Of a DNA stretch of 64,000 nt, positions 1 to 54,305 are shown in pieces. The stretch lies in contig CM055077.1 of the NCBI GenBank assembly GCA_029204045.2, positions 16,568,584 to 16,632,583 on the forward strand, read 5' to 3'. The stretch comes from Tillandsia leiboldiana. Its lineage: Eukaryota; Streptophyta; Magnoliopsida; Poales; Bromeliaceae. Made by a program: the position numbers and the translations under genes. Position 1 is the stretch's first letter. Each line of letters begins with the position of its first letter. The notes beneath the pieces are model-generated. The model ran no database searches and was not told where the DNA came from. It saw only the letters and a list, made by a program, of their open reading frames with translations.

Positions 1-2499
1 ATTCGAAGAATAAAATCTGCTAAGCTGCAGATTTTGCATTGAGTACCAATACCCAAGGGGCGTATCGGAACTGCACTGCGCAGATAGGGATCAAACGTTC
101 GGGCTTTACAAAACCCAGGAGGGATACCAGTACTGATGTTTGGAAAAACTCTGTGTACCGGTACTGATGTTGCCGCGTACCGGAACACAGTAGAAAATTG
201 AGAAACCCAACATTCGGGTTCTACGAAGCTGTCGGGAAAGTCCCGTAACTAGGGCCTACGTACCGGTACTCAAATGGGAGCACCAATACTCAATGCTGTG
301 AAGGGCAGGATTGGGCTGGTTGTAATTAAAGGATTTTGGGGACTTAGTAGTATTTTGTTACAACACTATTAGAGGGGATGCACCAGCCCCTTCTCCCCCA
401 CTTGAGCAACAAAAGAGAAAACATTACTCTCCCTCTCCCTCACTCTCCTTTCCCTCTCTCTCTTTAGAAAGATCTCTCCAAGGTTGGAGATTTGAAGAGA
501 AAAGCATGGAGACTAAAAAAGTATAGAACAAACTTCTTGGAGCAAGAAGAAGCTAGGAGAGCTTTAGGGCAAAGGTAAGTTCTTCAGGTTTAAGGTTAGG
601 GTTTTGAATTTAAACCTTATAAATGACTTTTTATCAAACCCTAGGCTAATTTAGACTACAAATTGTAGAGATTAGCAAAAGAAATTGGTTTTGCCATAGT
701 TTTTGGAAAACCCTAGATAAAAAGAGGGGTTTTTTATTTTAAAGGTTTAAAAATATATTGACCTTTTGAAAACCTAATTGAAGGTTAGAAAAACACAAGG
801 GCCAACTCGATTTGTAGACAAAGGGATGGTCAATTTCGAGTAACGAACCGAAATTGTGTGTTTTTAGGCAAATGAGCTCAGAGGAGAGCAATTAGCCCGC
901 GGGAGCCCAATTGCAAGTGACTACAAGCAAACTGGGAGCGTTGTGAGGTGGGTTGTGTTACACCAAACGGACTTGGTCACCTCTCATGTCTAGAGAAAAT
1001 TTTGTATAAAGAAATAGTACATGTAAATAAAATGGGTAATTAACTAGTAAATATGTGTGGGTGAAATATATGATACTCAGAGTGCATAACTACCTATGTA
1101 TGATTATATGCATGTGATGACATATATGTATGTATGTATGCCTATGTATGGACTAGTTGTAAGTTGACATTCTCTAGGGTCATGAGAACTCAACATGTAT
1201 ATTAAACCTAATGCCATATGACATAGATTGGACAACATAGTTATAGGACGACCACTTGGACATGAATGGCCATGAAACCTTAAAAGGTTGACAACAGAAG
1301 GTGAAACATATGTTCCCATAATGAGACTTTGAGAGCGGTGTTCTACTACCCATGGACTTGGGGCACAGTAGGGTAGCGATTCTATACCCCGACATCGAGT
1401 GAGCGTGAAGATTCCGCGACTTGTGGACTTATGGCTAAGTGGTGCAGCGATTCTATTACATATTGCCAAGATGAAAGCGATGATTCCGCTATTGATTGAC
1501 TCGAGGTAAGAGTCGGTGACAAGAATACTGTAATGAAATGGTAAGTAGAGATGACATTGCTTACAAGTGTAGATTTTATTATCATTAGTAGAGGCATGAG
1601 CATGAGTATTCCTTTATGCATATAGTAGAGATTTATATGCTTAGTTGGTTTCATTTTACCTATTTGTTCATACTTGTGTTGCCTCCTTTGGACCTGGTGG
1701 GTCGAGCTCTTTCCTTAGATGACCGTACTACTAGGAACTATATTTATAGTTCTCACTCCCATATTTTTCAGATTCTTCCGCAGGTGATGCGATGGCACGA
1801 AGGAAGGGCGTAGCTCACTAGATAACGTCCTTCTATTTTGGTGATTGAGATAAATACACTCTTAGACTGTGTATAGCTAAAGGGTAAAAAAAGAAAATGT
1901 AAACACTATTTTGGATTGTATTTAAAAAGCAAATTGCAAATATAATAAATGGCAAAGAATGTTGTAATAGCCTAGTTGTTTATGTTTATGGCAAGGATTT
2001 AAGTGTCGTGGCACGGGTCGTGCCGAAAACTTGCCGGCACGGTACGACACGGTGCGTGCCGAGCCATGCCGATAAGTGTCGGTCACAAAAAATACATGCG
2101 TGCCGACACATAATGGCATGAAATATTTAATTTCTTTAGCAACAAAATTTTTTAATTGCTTATTATGTATCTTTATCAAATATTTTGAACTTTATTAAGA
2201 AAATTACTTAATAATTTTAAGAAAAATGGGTTTTGAACTGTGCCATCGGCACGGGAGCTGTATCGTGCCGGTATCTTGTTGGCACGGTACGGCACGGTAG
2301 ATACGGCCCGTGCCGATGGATACTTAAATCCTTGGTTTATGGTATTCTCCTCATACAATCCTCGTGTGCATTCTACTTCTGCTTGGAATATATTGAATTG
2401 TTCAGGTTGTGACGCCTTGTGCGGACAAGAAAAACTGTCCGTTCAGCAGGTCTGTGCACGTGCCTGATGAAGTTTCCATTACGGGCCCGGGGCGTGACA
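1..2499 (+). mobile_element. Gypsy-type (Del/Tekay-like) long terminal repeat, 3' part
   Basis: Noncoding LTR-like DNA that ends in GGGGCGTGACA at 2489-2499, the same end as the LTRs finishing at 45314, 45734 and 60063. Around 1683-1760 it has the block 'ggacctggtgggtcg ... agttctcac' that also occurs at about 32180, 40795 and 59480. No primer-binding site follows position 2499, so this is a solo or truncated LTR. The 5' end is not recognisable and may lie before the window. It is interrupted by a hAT MITE at 1992-2334. Assignment to a gypsy lineage rests on LTR style and not on coding sequence. Confidence 0.55.
1992..2334 (+). mobile_element. hAT-type MITE, copy A
   Basis: A 343-bp nonautonomous element flanked by a perfect 8-bp target duplication GTTTATGG (1984-1991 and 2335-2342). 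It begins CAAGGATTTAAGTGTCGTGG and ends ATACTTAAATCCTTG, so the outermost bases are inverted repeats. Both ends carry clustered CGGCAC/GTGCCG motifs, the probable transposase-binding sites; the middle is AT-rich. Five further copies (B-F) lie in this window. It encodes no protein; a short repeated reading frame inside the family is an artefact of the conserved repeat. Confidence 0.9.
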
Positions 2500-3276
2500 C
2501 TGAAATTGCTGAATTTGGGGTCGCTCTACAGCCTGAATTTGCAGGCCTATTTCCTCCCGCCATGCATAATCAGACGTTGCTTCACCCTCAACTGATTCAA
2601 CATCACAAGGTGGAATTACAGATTTTCCAACATTTTTTCTCGATGTCATGCGCAAAGTTTAAAAAAAATTGACTAAAACTAACTAAAACGAGTCGAAATT
2701 ACTTATCTGGACTCAATCTGGCTTTGACTCAAGCTCAATTAAGCCTATTTAGTTGTAAGCGGATCGAATTAATTTAACATGGTGCGATAAATGGCTTAGA
2801 TCAATTCCGGATAAACTATTTGACTCAAGATTGGCTCACCAAAGAGCTCGAACACAAACCACGGTTCAATGCAACCCATAGAAGGGCCATCTAAACCCGA
2901 GTGGTAGAGGGGGGACTCGCGAAATCACACGAACGGAATTTCCGTAGGGAAAAGTACCGACTTCGAGAAATAATATAATGGATCGTCAAATTGCAAGTAT
3001 CAGACCCGTTATAAATAAAAGCCCGATAACTAATCCCTCGTAGAAAACAACCACTCCGATCAAAGTTGAGGGGTAGCGGCATGGCGCTGCGATTATCACG
3101 ACTAGAAGCTTGCCGTCAAACCTTTTTGAAGAGCAGGTGCGCTGGCGGATGATGAAAACCCTAGGTTTCTTATGCCGTGGAGATAAAAAAATAAGGGATA
3201 ACGAGTTGGAAGAACCCTAATCCCCGATCCGACGTGAACATGAAGAAGATAAAACTTCAGCTTTGGACTTCACGAA
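2500..3276. other. Unclassified retroelement-derived DNA
   Basis: The stretch after the LTR end holds no recognisable gene. Its right part (about 2870-3276) is the region immediately downstream, on the minus strand, of the primer-binding site at 3277-3290. It is therefore probably the 5' untranslated or early gag region of that LTR element. A 63-codon minus-strand reading frame (2891-3082) starts there, but I recognise no domain in it. Confidence 0.4.
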
Positions 3277-3290
3277 GGCTTTGATACCAA
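3277..3290 (-). other. Primer-binding site (tRNA-Met type)
   Basis: On the minus strand the sequence is TTGGTATCAAAGCC, a one-base variant of the TGGTATCAGAGC site used by most plant LTR elements to prime reverse transcription with initiator tRNA-Met. It lies directly downstream of the LTR at 3293-3537. Confidence 0.65.
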
Positions 3291-3292
3291 AT

Positions 3293-3537
3293 TGGTAGAA
3301 TCTCTACATTATCGAAGAAGAGAACCAACGAGGTAAAAACACAAATTCTCTTTATTAATGAAATTAGTAGATGAAAACAAAGAGGGCTTACCCTTTTATT
3401 TATAAGCATTTAGAAACCCTAATTCGAGTAGGAATATTAATCTAATATGAATTAAAGTAAATAACTAATAATAATCCTAAAGAAAGAAGAAATTAAAATA
3501 GGTGCCCTAATTCTGATAGGAATAGGTGATTGTAACA
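3293..3537 (-). mobile_element. LTR of a copia-like or TRIM-like element (5' LTR)
   Basis: Read on the minus strand, this 245-bp AT-rich segment starts TGTTACAATC and ends TCTACCA. It contains a TATAAATA-like box and an AATAAAG polyadenylation-type motif, and is followed after one to two bases by a tRNA-Met primer-binding site. This is the organisation of a short 5' LTR. No matching 3' LTR was found in the window, so only the element's 5' end is present. Confidence 0.6.
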
Positions 3538-4775
3538 GCCTTCCTATGGTCCTTTAAAGAAAAGGATCGTGTGGGTGGAAGGATGGGGACATACCCTCCT
3601 TAGGTGGAGTTTCAGTGCACATCGACACGAAAGAATGAAGCTGGAATAACTCAAAAAGAGAGTGAGCAGTGCTTAGTTGTCGAGAGCGTCACGTCTTTGA
3701 AGATTAAAGACAGCTACACGTTCTAGCAAATTGGAGCATGTTTTATCTTTATTCGAGACAACCTCCATGTCCATGCTGGATCGTTTCGTTTGCAGTGAAA
3801 AAGTGGATTGTTTCGTTTGCAGTGAAAAAGATGGTTGCATACTGATCTGATCATAGCCGGTCCAAGCCCGGCATCTGTTTGTAGTTCCAGACAAAAATGT
3901 CTCCATTACCTTTGATGAATTTGTTGATTCAACTGCTTGAACAACAGAACGAATTCTTGCTCCCCACCGATCAAGCAGCAATGTTGCTTGTGATAGGCAT
4001 GAGGGACACCAAATGGGACCAAAGTGACAGTTCCGTAAAAAGCGCCTCGATTGACAACCTACTAGCGTCGTTTATGGGCATCAGCTCTTGTTTTTTGATA
4101 CACTGAAGTGCCTGCTAAAGGCACTCTTTATACCATTAGCAAAAGCTTATTTCTTTCTATCTGGTTTCTGGTTTCTAGTTTGATTTTATTGGTAGCCATG
4201 ATCGCGGCTATACTACTGACTATGCATAGGACTACAAAGGTGAAAATAAAGCATATATTCTGACGAAATGCCCTGGATTTTAGAAGGTCTATAAAGGTTC
4301 TAATCTCTCGGTCTGTTAACATGCCTCAGCTGCAAACAACTGAGTGCCTCGTGATAAGTAAATCCCATCATGTTTTCTTCTGCAGAACTTCAAAAAAGCC
4401 AACTCCTATTTTTCTTAACATAGGGAAATCCGCTGGTTTGCATCCCAACAGCCCAAACCTAGTGAGAAGATCCATGGCATACTTGCACCGAGTCAAAGTG
4501 TCAAATGGAGTTTCAGGAGAAACACAATATGCGACAAAAAGATTCATATTTGGAGTTAAGGATCAATTGCGAGAAGACATGACTTAACTCTCGAATATTG
4601 TATGAAATATGTGTTAGTTGGTTCTTTCAATAAAAAAAAGAAAAGAAAAGAATAATGCAAAAAATAGTCAAAAGAAAATGGCACAACTCAACATTTTTTG
4701 AAGTTGCTGAAATCATATTTATCCTTACGAAGATATAGCTGCACAACTATATTTTAATATTTTAAGCATGTTTAC
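3538..4775. other. Unclassified region with a 27-bp direct repeat
   Basis: No recognisable gene. A 20-base block beginning TTTCGTTTGCAGTG occurs twice 27 bp apart (3784 and 3811), inside a 102-codon minus-strand reading frame (3673-3981) of unknown nature. The next exon of the PQBP1-like gene (the rest of its second WW-like region) was looked for on the minus strand here and not found. Confidence 0.35.
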
Positions 4776-47122
<42,347 letters not shown>

Positions 47123-48218
47123 GTTTACCAGCGGAGGGTGAAGGCACGATTAGTAGAATTAAAAGAAACAGAAAGTGAAGATGAATATCGCAAAATCTGG
47201 ACACCAAGAAGTAATTTTTTTATCAAAGCTGTCTATATATTGCTCTGTAGTAAATCATATCCATATATCAGCTTAATACTTATAGAACTTAAAAGAAGTT
47301 TGAGTAACAGGTAAATCTGAATCTTCAATCCTGCAACACACAACAATCAGAATACCAGTGTCACAAGAATAATCAAGTTAGGGTTCTAACTTCTATGTGA
47401 CTGCTGAAGAAGAAAAAATGAATAACAGCCAACAATCACTTAGAACATTCTATCGTCAAAAAGATATTACAGCATTCAAGATGATTAAATTGAATAAACT
47501 CCAACATGACTGGAGTTAATGCAAAACAACATTGAGCTACCTAGATATGTACATCTGCTACATTATGAATTTCAGCAACTATGATAAATAATAGTTTACA
47601 ACTATAGTCTATAGAGTAGCAGAGAAATGTGTTTCACAGTGATAACCTAAATCTAGGGCCACTAGGTTTCCAGCTGGCTAAGAAACATTGATAAAAAAAA
47701 GGAAAAACGCACTTGACCCTACTGACGGATCACAGATTTCATATGGAGAAGTGAATTTTAACAAGTTGAAAACACTAAGTAAACAATCCATCTAGTTGGA
47801 ATCAACAAAACCAAACCACTTTTGTCACCTAATTGGTGTTTTTTATCCCTCCCTTTTTAGTTGCGGGGGGCGGGGTGTGCGAGAGTAGGGAGTTAGACAC
47901 AAAGTGAGAGACAGTGAGAGCTTACATGCCTTACCAAATGTTGCAGCACATTATAAGCATGTAACACTACACTATGGTAACCTAATCCTAATCCTAATCC
48001 TTCTAAGTATGGACGGCTATGCGATGCTCGACTGAAGGAAGAAAATATGAAACTTAGCGAGCTTAATCTCTCGTGTGAGTTTTGCACCTAAAAACAATGT
48101 AGCCCTGACTAGTTAAGTAACTAGACCAAAAACCAACTGCATCCCCCCTAAGCCATCCTAGCCTAGACCTAAAAGTCAAATCTTAAAGGCCAAGTGAATT
48201 GTCACAAAAGAACTTTTA
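47123..48218 (-). promoter_or_regulatory. 5' flank of the PQBP1-like gene (UTR/promoter, unresolved)
   Basis: The minus-strand frame upstream of the start ATG (47122) closes at a stop about 30 bp away, so this begins as leader sequence. No clear TATA box or 5' UTR intron could be assigned. A short plus-strand frame near 47990-48090 is unassigned. Confidence 0.35.
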
Positions 48219-48848
48219 GGCTGCGTTTGGTTCGGATATAAGTAAGAACTGCTTATTCCTGATATAGTTATAAATTTTGGAATAAACAGGAACAAAACTA
48301 ATTTTGCGTTTGGATGAAAATTAGGTTGTTCCTGCGAATAAGAAAAATAGCGTTTGGATAGTTAGATTGGAATAGTGAGAATAAGAGTAATTATAATTTT
48401 AAAATAATAATATTTTTTCTAATTAATTAACATAAAAATATAAATTAAATAATAATTTAACTTATTTAATTAACTACTGCTAGATAACCCTAAATATTAA
48501 TTAATAAAATAATTAATAATGAGTATTGTTAATTAATAATTTAATTAACTACAAATAATTTAATAAATAAATAAATCAAATTAGATAATTATTTAATAGT
48601 TAGATAATTAGAGTGGTCAAAATATTAGATTAATTAAAGAGTTAATGCAATAATTAAAATTATATTTACTTTAATTAAGCTTGTTCTCAAGTGGGAACAA
48701 GCTTGTTCCGGGACATAAGATGGAATAATAGTTCTAACCTTATATCAGCTTGTTCCAGGAAGATTAGAACTGATGTTCCCACTTGTAACCAAACGCGTTT
48801 GGGGAACAAGGCCTTATTACAGGCCTTGTTACCCAACCAAGCACTGCC
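48219..48848. mobile_element. PIF/Harbinger-like (Tourist) MITE
   Basis: 630 bp. Termini GGCTGCGTTTGGTT and (reverse complement) GGCAGTGCTTGGTT. 3-bp target duplication TTA (48216-48218 and 48849-48851). AT-rich core. About 1.1 kb upstream of the host start codon. Confidence 0.85.
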
Positions 48849-48851
48849 TTA

Positions 48852-49106
48852 GGGGTTGTTTGGTTCCTCAGAAAAGCATGGAATACTTTTTTCCAGGAAA
48901 AACATTTTCCATGGAAAAAAACCCTTTTCCATAGTTTTCTCTTTTTGAATAAAAAATACGGAAAGCGTAAACACTACTTTTTCAAAAAAATCTGGAAAAT
49001 ACTTTTCCAGAAAAACCACTTTTCCTAGGAACCAAACAAACAAAATAAAACTTTTCCAGCAAGAAAACTATCTTCTAAGATATTTTCCGAAAAACCAAAC
49101 ACCCCC
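48852..49106. mobile_element. Second Tourist-like MITE, adjacent
   Basis: 255 bp. Termini GGGGTTGTTTGGTT and (reverse complement) GGGGGTGTTTGGTT. Left target TTA is shared with the preceding MITE; right flank TTT. Subterminal GGAAAA/TTTTCC repeats (for example TTTTCCATGGAAAAA) fill the element. Confidence 0.75.
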
Positions 49107-49372
49107 TTTGTCAATAACTTTCAAGCAAATAACTACAAAACTTTTTAGCTCCCCTATTTCATTTCTTTTGTTATCTTAGGCAGTAGTTTTACCCATCTCC
49201 CATCTAGGCTGACTATGAATCGTGCTCATACTTCCTTCCATTCACCTATTAACTACGATTACAGCATGGAATAAAGTGCCGCGGCACGGGGCGGCACGTA
49301 CCGTGGCCCCAAATATGGGGGCACAGTACAAGGGAGGTGCCAAGGCACCCCACGTGCCGCGATACCCTCGCA

Positions 49373-49438
49373 GGTATCGCCCGAGATCGCAGGTATCGCG
49401 CGAGATCGCGGGTATCGCCCGAGATCGCGGGTATCGCG
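49373..49438. repeat. 19-bp tandem repeats in the hAT left end
   Basis: Four copies of GGTATCGC spaced 19 bp (49373, 49392, 49411, 49430), each linked by CCGAGATCGCG. Element H has related GGGTATCGCCCGAG motifs at the same place (18100-18150). Candidate transposase-binding or spacing sequence (inference). Confidence 0.8.
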
Positions 49439-50115
49439 CACTATAAAAAATTTGGGTTTTAGAAGCGGTCAAAACTGCTGGGAAAAGCCTCTAGAACCGC
49501 TGGAAATATTTTTTCCGACATTTGTAAAATCATCGGGAAAAGTTTTGCAACCGCTATTAGATCTCCGTCGCTAAAAGCTTTACCTAGGAATCAAGCAAAA
49601 ATTGCATCAAAATGCATTTTTTATAGACCCCTATTTTTGTAGACCTAAGGAGCTGAACGAATTGGCTTTTAGAAACCCCAGAACCCTGCAAGCCGCAAGT
49701 AATAAATTATCCAATATATATGGGATTACTAATTTCTTCTTAGAGGAGCTCTATACTACTTATATGCATCAATTCCTTAGAATGATAAAAGGTCATCCTA
49801 TTCTAATAAACATCCTTTTAGAGCATATGATGACCTGCAACATCATGGATATTGGATAGATGAGTTTTGCCGGTGATAGTGGGCTCCATTCGTAGCTTAC
49901 ACCTTTGTGTTAAAATTTAATGGTATTCCAAGCTTTTTAACATTCTAGACTGGGCACACTATTCAGGTAAGATAACACAATAAGCCAGCAAGCTTTTAAT
50001 TTAGAGTAACTTATGGCTAAGCATGCTGCTTTATTGAAATTTGATAACATTTTCTATTGATTGGATTGAACTACAAGTGAAAACTTAATCAAAAAGTAAA
50101 TAGAAGAGAGCTCAC

Positions 50116-50453
50116 CTTTGATGAACTAACAGCAGAAGGGCTCAGAAGTTTTGCATACAACGCACAATAAAAACGGTCACAGACAATCTGATTTTTGGAA
50201 GAGATTTGATAAAGAAGTATCAATGCCTGAACTCCTACATTGAAATTTTCAAAGTGGACCTACAAGAACATTAGTAACATTATAAGAGAACAAGCCATAT
50301 ACGACGCACAGCTTAAAAGAAGTTAAGATTCAAACTAAATTTCCGCATTACGTTCTTAAGCTTACCAATCAGAAAAGAACTGGTGTTTGAACCTCCATAA
50401 TATCATCAGCCTCGGTCGTCACTTGAAACAAATGTAAATGCTCTGTTTGCTCC
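50116..50453 (-). pseudogene. Captured NOC1/Mak21 (CEBPZ, SWA2-type) gene fragment
   Basis: Two exons separated by an intron, both with GT/AG borders. Exon 50259-50116 encodes FENFNVGVQALILLYQISSK and then DRFYCALYAKLLSP, a hallmark of the CBF/Mak21 domain of NOC1 proteins, which act in 60S ribosome assembly in the nucleolus. The upstream exon 50453-50366 gives GANRAFTFVSSD, then after a frameshift EADDIMEVQTPVLF, then a stop replacing the conserved Arg. Neighbouring NOC1 exons are missing. It is therefore a broken fragment carried by the surrounding transposon. Confidence 0.8.
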
Positions 50454-50750
50454 CTGCATAAGAAAGAGTATAAAGACCAAAAACCAAAAGCAAAGTAACT
50501 GGTAAACATAAGAAACCAAAAGTAAAAATTTAACTTATCAACCTTCAAATTATTCTTTTAGAATAAAATAAATTACCTTGCAAATTAAATGCCTTCATTA
50601 CTTTAAAAAAATTATGACACTCAGAACTTGTAAAGGGCAAACAAGATTAAGAAAGAAATGATAATTTTCATAGTATGAATTGGTTGTGAATTTTCCTATC
50701 AAATCCCACAAAAACATAACCTATTGAGAATAGTTTCTGATAAAATTTGA

Positions 50751-51275
50751 TCTTTTATTGAGCAAATTTTTCACGACGATTTGGGTCTTATCCTCCAAAA
50801 TGCCGTGGTAGACGATCCCGTACCCTCCTTCCCCGATTACGTTCTCGTTGGAGAACGTTTTCGTCGCGGCCTCGAGCTCTCGGAGAGTGTACCAATGGCC
50901 CCACCCCAAGTGCGACACCTCTGGGGCGGCCGCTACCGCCGTGGTCGCCGCTCCCCCGCGACGAAGGGCTCGGCCTCTCCGGCGGTGGCGGCGGCAGCGC
51001 CACCACTTGCAGCGGTGGAGGAGGGGGAGGGGTCTTGGTGGGTTCGAAAAGGGCGTGGGCGAGGGTTTTGTGGGAGGGTATGCAGGGGGCAGAGGAGGGG
51101 GAGGAGGGAGGGGGCGGCGGCGGTGAGGAAGGAGGAGGAGGGGTGGTAACGGTGGTGGTGGTGGGGCGGTGGCGGCGCTTTGAGGTTTTGATCGCGAGTG
51201 GGGAAAGGGGTGGCGAGTTGGAGTGGGGAAGGGGTGGGGAGTTGGGCTGGGTTTTTGGTTGGGGACCGCGTACAC
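50751..51275 (-). pseudogene. Captured receptor-like kinase N-lobe fragment
   Basis: A minus-strand frame whose C-terminal part (50921-50751) reads SHLGWGHWYTLRELEAATKT, then NENVIGEGGYGIVYHGIL and QIVVKNLLNKR. This is the start of the kinase domain of the TMK-less RLCK/RLK group typified by plant At1g01540-like kinases. The P-loop GEGGYG and the ATP-binding Lys are present. Everything after NLLNKR (C-lobe, HRD, DFG) is missing, so it cannot be an active kinase. The upstream GC-rich Pro-rich part is probably a frameshifted or UTR segment of the source gene. Same orientation as the NOC1 fragment. Confidence 0.85.
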
Positions 51276-51404
51276 TTATTAGGCGAGTTTGGAAAACCTT
51301 AAAACAGAATTTTAGTTCATTTTATTTTATTTTGTAAAAAATTTTAATTTTTTTTTAATTAGTTAGTCGGTTTGAATGGCAACATAATTTTAATATTTCG
51401 AAAT

Positions 51405-51439
<35 letters not shown>

Positions 51440-51479
51440 GTGCTCACACGACTTCTCATTCGCCCTGCATTTCGCCCCT

Positions 51480-52100
51480 CTTTAAAAATTTAAAATTTAA
51501 AAATTAAAATTTAAAATTTAAAATTTAAAAATCAACATTAAAATTTAAAATTTGGAATTTAAAACTGAAAAATTAAAAAAATTAAAAAACAAAATCTAAA
51601 TTTAAATTTTAAATTTTGAAATTTAAAATTCTAAATTGTAAAACTAAAATTTATTATTTTAAAATTAAATTTATTATTTTAAAATAATAAAATTTTATGT
51701 TAAAACTTAAAATTAATATTATAAAATTTTAAATTTTAAATTTTATATTTGAAATTTATATTTGAAATTTATATTTGAAATTTTAAATTTTAAATTTTAA
51801 ATTTTAAATTTTAAATTTTAAATTTTAAATTTTAAAACTTTAATTTTAAATTTTAAATTTTAATTTTAATTTTAAATTTTAAATTTTTTTAAAAATTTGA
51901 AAATTAAAATTTAAAATTTAAAATTTCACATTCAAATTTTAAATTTTTAAAATTCAAATTCAAATTTGAAATTTTTAAATTTGAAATTTAAATTTAATTT
52001 TAAAATTTTAAAATTAAAATTTAAAAATGTATATTTTAAAATTTAAATTTTTGTATTGAAAGTTTAAATTTAAAACAGAGTATTTTTTAAAAGTTCACAA
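51480..52100. repeat. AAATTT-rich low-complexity tract
   Basis: About 600 bp of reiterated AAATTT/TTAAA motifs, including a perfect TTTAAATT run at about 51783-51833. Similar tracts lie inside the Tourist-like MITEs at 34880-35180 and 36040-36240. Confidence 0.85.
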
Positions 52101-52419
52101 TAGTAAAAAATAGAGTAATATTTTTATAAAGTATTAAATTTTTCAACATATCAAATATATTATAAAATAAAATTCTATTTTATTTTTTAATAATTACCAA
52201 ACATATCAAGTATTTTTTAAAGAAGAATTGGGGGTGGGGAGTTGGGCTAAGTGTTAGGGGTGGGGAACATACAGAAAAATTTTCTTTGGGCCGAATTTTG
52301 GGAGTAAGCTTAATTCTCACTATGACAAAAAAATTTAATAAAAGAATTATTAAATTTATTGACCAAATGTTATTTAAATTAGAATAAATTTAACATTAAC
52401 AAATTAAAACCGGACAAAA

Positions 52420-52450
<31 letters not shown>

Positions 52451-52760
52451 TTAGATTCAATGTAGCTCGCGAGTTTTAGTCTCTCTAATTTTTTTTCTTT
52501 TTTTTCTTTTTCTCTATTTCGAAAATTTATTTTTCAAGTAAAAATAATAATTTTTTATTTAAAAAATATGAAGAATCATACTTTAATTTTTGAAAGATTG
52601 GAGGAAAAAAAAATTAATTTAATTTTAACTAAACTATATACCGATGGATTGAAATTATTATAATAATTAGTTAAAACCGTTGTTAAAACATATTTTTACG
52701 AACACTTATATTATGTGTTACTAAAATAACTATAACTGAAAATCTATTTTTTTGTAGTTG

Positions 52761-54305
52761 TTGCACGGTCGTGTAGTCTTTTTTTTTTTCTTTTTTTTTT
52801 TTGGTGCAAATTCTTCCCGCGCGCGCTCTCTCTCTCTCTCTCTCACACAGAGTTAGTTTTGATATTTTTGGATTGTGGTTGATTTTTTTTTCTTTCTCTG
52901 ACAGTTTGTTTTGATTTTTTTTGTGTTGTGATTGTTTTTTTTAGATGAATTTTTGTATCTCTTATCCGTTATTGTTGGTTTTTTTTTATAATTTTTTCTT
53001 TTCTTTTAGTAGGTTCGTATGTCTCCCATCCAATTTTTTTTTTGTTGAGGTTGACCTTTTTATTTCCCACGTAAATTTATTTTTTTGAATTTTTTTAATT
53101 CGTAAAGTTTTTCTTCGCAGCTTATAAAAAATTAAAAATAAATATAATTGATTTAATTATTATATAATCAAAATTTTAATTATTTTAGATAGATCTAAAA
53201 TTTTATATGAGATTTGCAATAAAAATATTTTTAACTTTGAAAATTTTATTTTTGAATTTAAAAGATTGAAAACACTGATAAAATTAAAACATAAATTAAA
53301 TCAATTAATACTTAAATTTGTTTAATTTATTTGTCATATAATTTATTTCTAAGTTTTTATGGATAGATCTAATATTTTTTAAAAAATATTTTAATAAAAA
53401 AATATTTTTTTTAAATATTTAATAAATATTTTTAAAAAATTCAAATGGAAATGAATTATCAAAGCAATTACGGTCCTATTATGGTTAATCTAACTATCAA
53501 GCAGTCTCTCGTCGAATCAATATGCATCAATCTTACAAATATATATTAAAATTTTGAGAAAAATATTTCTCTAATTTTGTATATTATATTTTTAAAAAAA
53601 TTTCAAGAAAAAAAAAAGATAAAATCAAACTAATTTTAAAAGTTAATCAATTCTCACAATTTTTCTAAAAGTTTTGAAAAAAATATTTTTCTTCAATTTA
53701 AAAAAAGTAAAAATAAAAAGAAATTATCGGTATAACTATGATTCTATTCTGGTCGCTCTAGTCATCATATGATCTCTCGTCGAATCAATATATGAATTTT
53801 AAAAAATTTTAAGAAAAAAATATAAATTTCTATGAATTTATATTTTATAATTTTTTAACTTATGAAAAAAAATGATAAAATCAAAATAATTTTTCAAATT
53901 AATAAATATGATTTTCTCATCATCTTATTCTTTTTCTAACTATTTTGAATAAATTTTACTTGTGAATTTTATTATTATATTTTAATTTTTATTCTCTATG
54001 AGATATATTTTTTTTTACATTTAAAAAAACTTACTAATATAATAATCAATGAGTATAGCAAGTTATATATAGTCAATATTTATAATTATTTAACTAAACC
54101 TTTCAAAATAGCATTATAAAAATTTATTGGGAACAAAAAAAATTTTAAAAAAAATGTCAAAGCGTGTTACTGGGAGGTCATATGTATACAGCGGTACGCA
54201 AACGTGTCACGTGTCGGCACAGAGACATGTCTGTACCGTACCGTGCCAAATATTCATCGGCACGCTTCCGTGCCACACTTCCGTACCACGACACTTTATT
54301 CCTTG
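52761..54305. other. Right-hand body of hAT element G
   Basis: AT-rich noncoding DNA with long T and A tracts. 52985-53520 matches copy I (37180-37700), and 53880-54305 matches H (18540-18695 forward and 19060-18696 reversed). No reading frame of note. Confidence 0.7.

Larger units (their letters stand above)
49439..52760. mobile_element. CACTA-like element with captured host gene fragments
   Basis: Left end CACTATAAAAAATTTGGG followed by subterminal AGAAGCGGT / ACCGCT motifs typical of plant CACTA elements. Right end ATTTTTTTGTAGTTG, whose reverse complement CAACTACAAAAAAAT is close to a CACTA terminus. The 3-bp target duplication is not evident (GCG versus TTG), so the right border is tentative. 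It carries NOC1-like exons, a kinase exon and an AAATTT-rich tract, and lies within hAT element G. Confidence 0.6.
49265..54305. mobile_element. 5.0-kb hAT-type element G
   Basis: Termini CATGGAATAAAGTGCCGCGG and (reverse complement) CAAGGAATAAAGTGTCGTGG, with a perfect 8-bp target duplication GATTACAG (49257-49264 and 54306-54313). GTGCCG/CGGCAC clusters lie at both ends and four 19-bp repeats at 49373-49441. Its right-hand 1.5 kb is shared with elements H and I. A CACTA-like element occupies the middle. No hAT transposase found. Confidence 0.85.

Noticed and set aside
3673..3981. Possible next exon of the PQBP1-like gene
   Set aside because: The translation lacks the second WW motif (YYYN...W) and any C-terminal PQBP1 signature, and its phase could not be matched to exon 9.
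49602..49859. An 85-codon plus-strand frame near the CACTA left end
   Set aside because: No similarity to any family I recognise and no splice context; left as noncoding.
50781..51337. Plus-strand frames rich in Gly/Arg
   Set aside because: They are antisense shadows of the GC-rich captured kinase exon and its Pro-rich upstream part.
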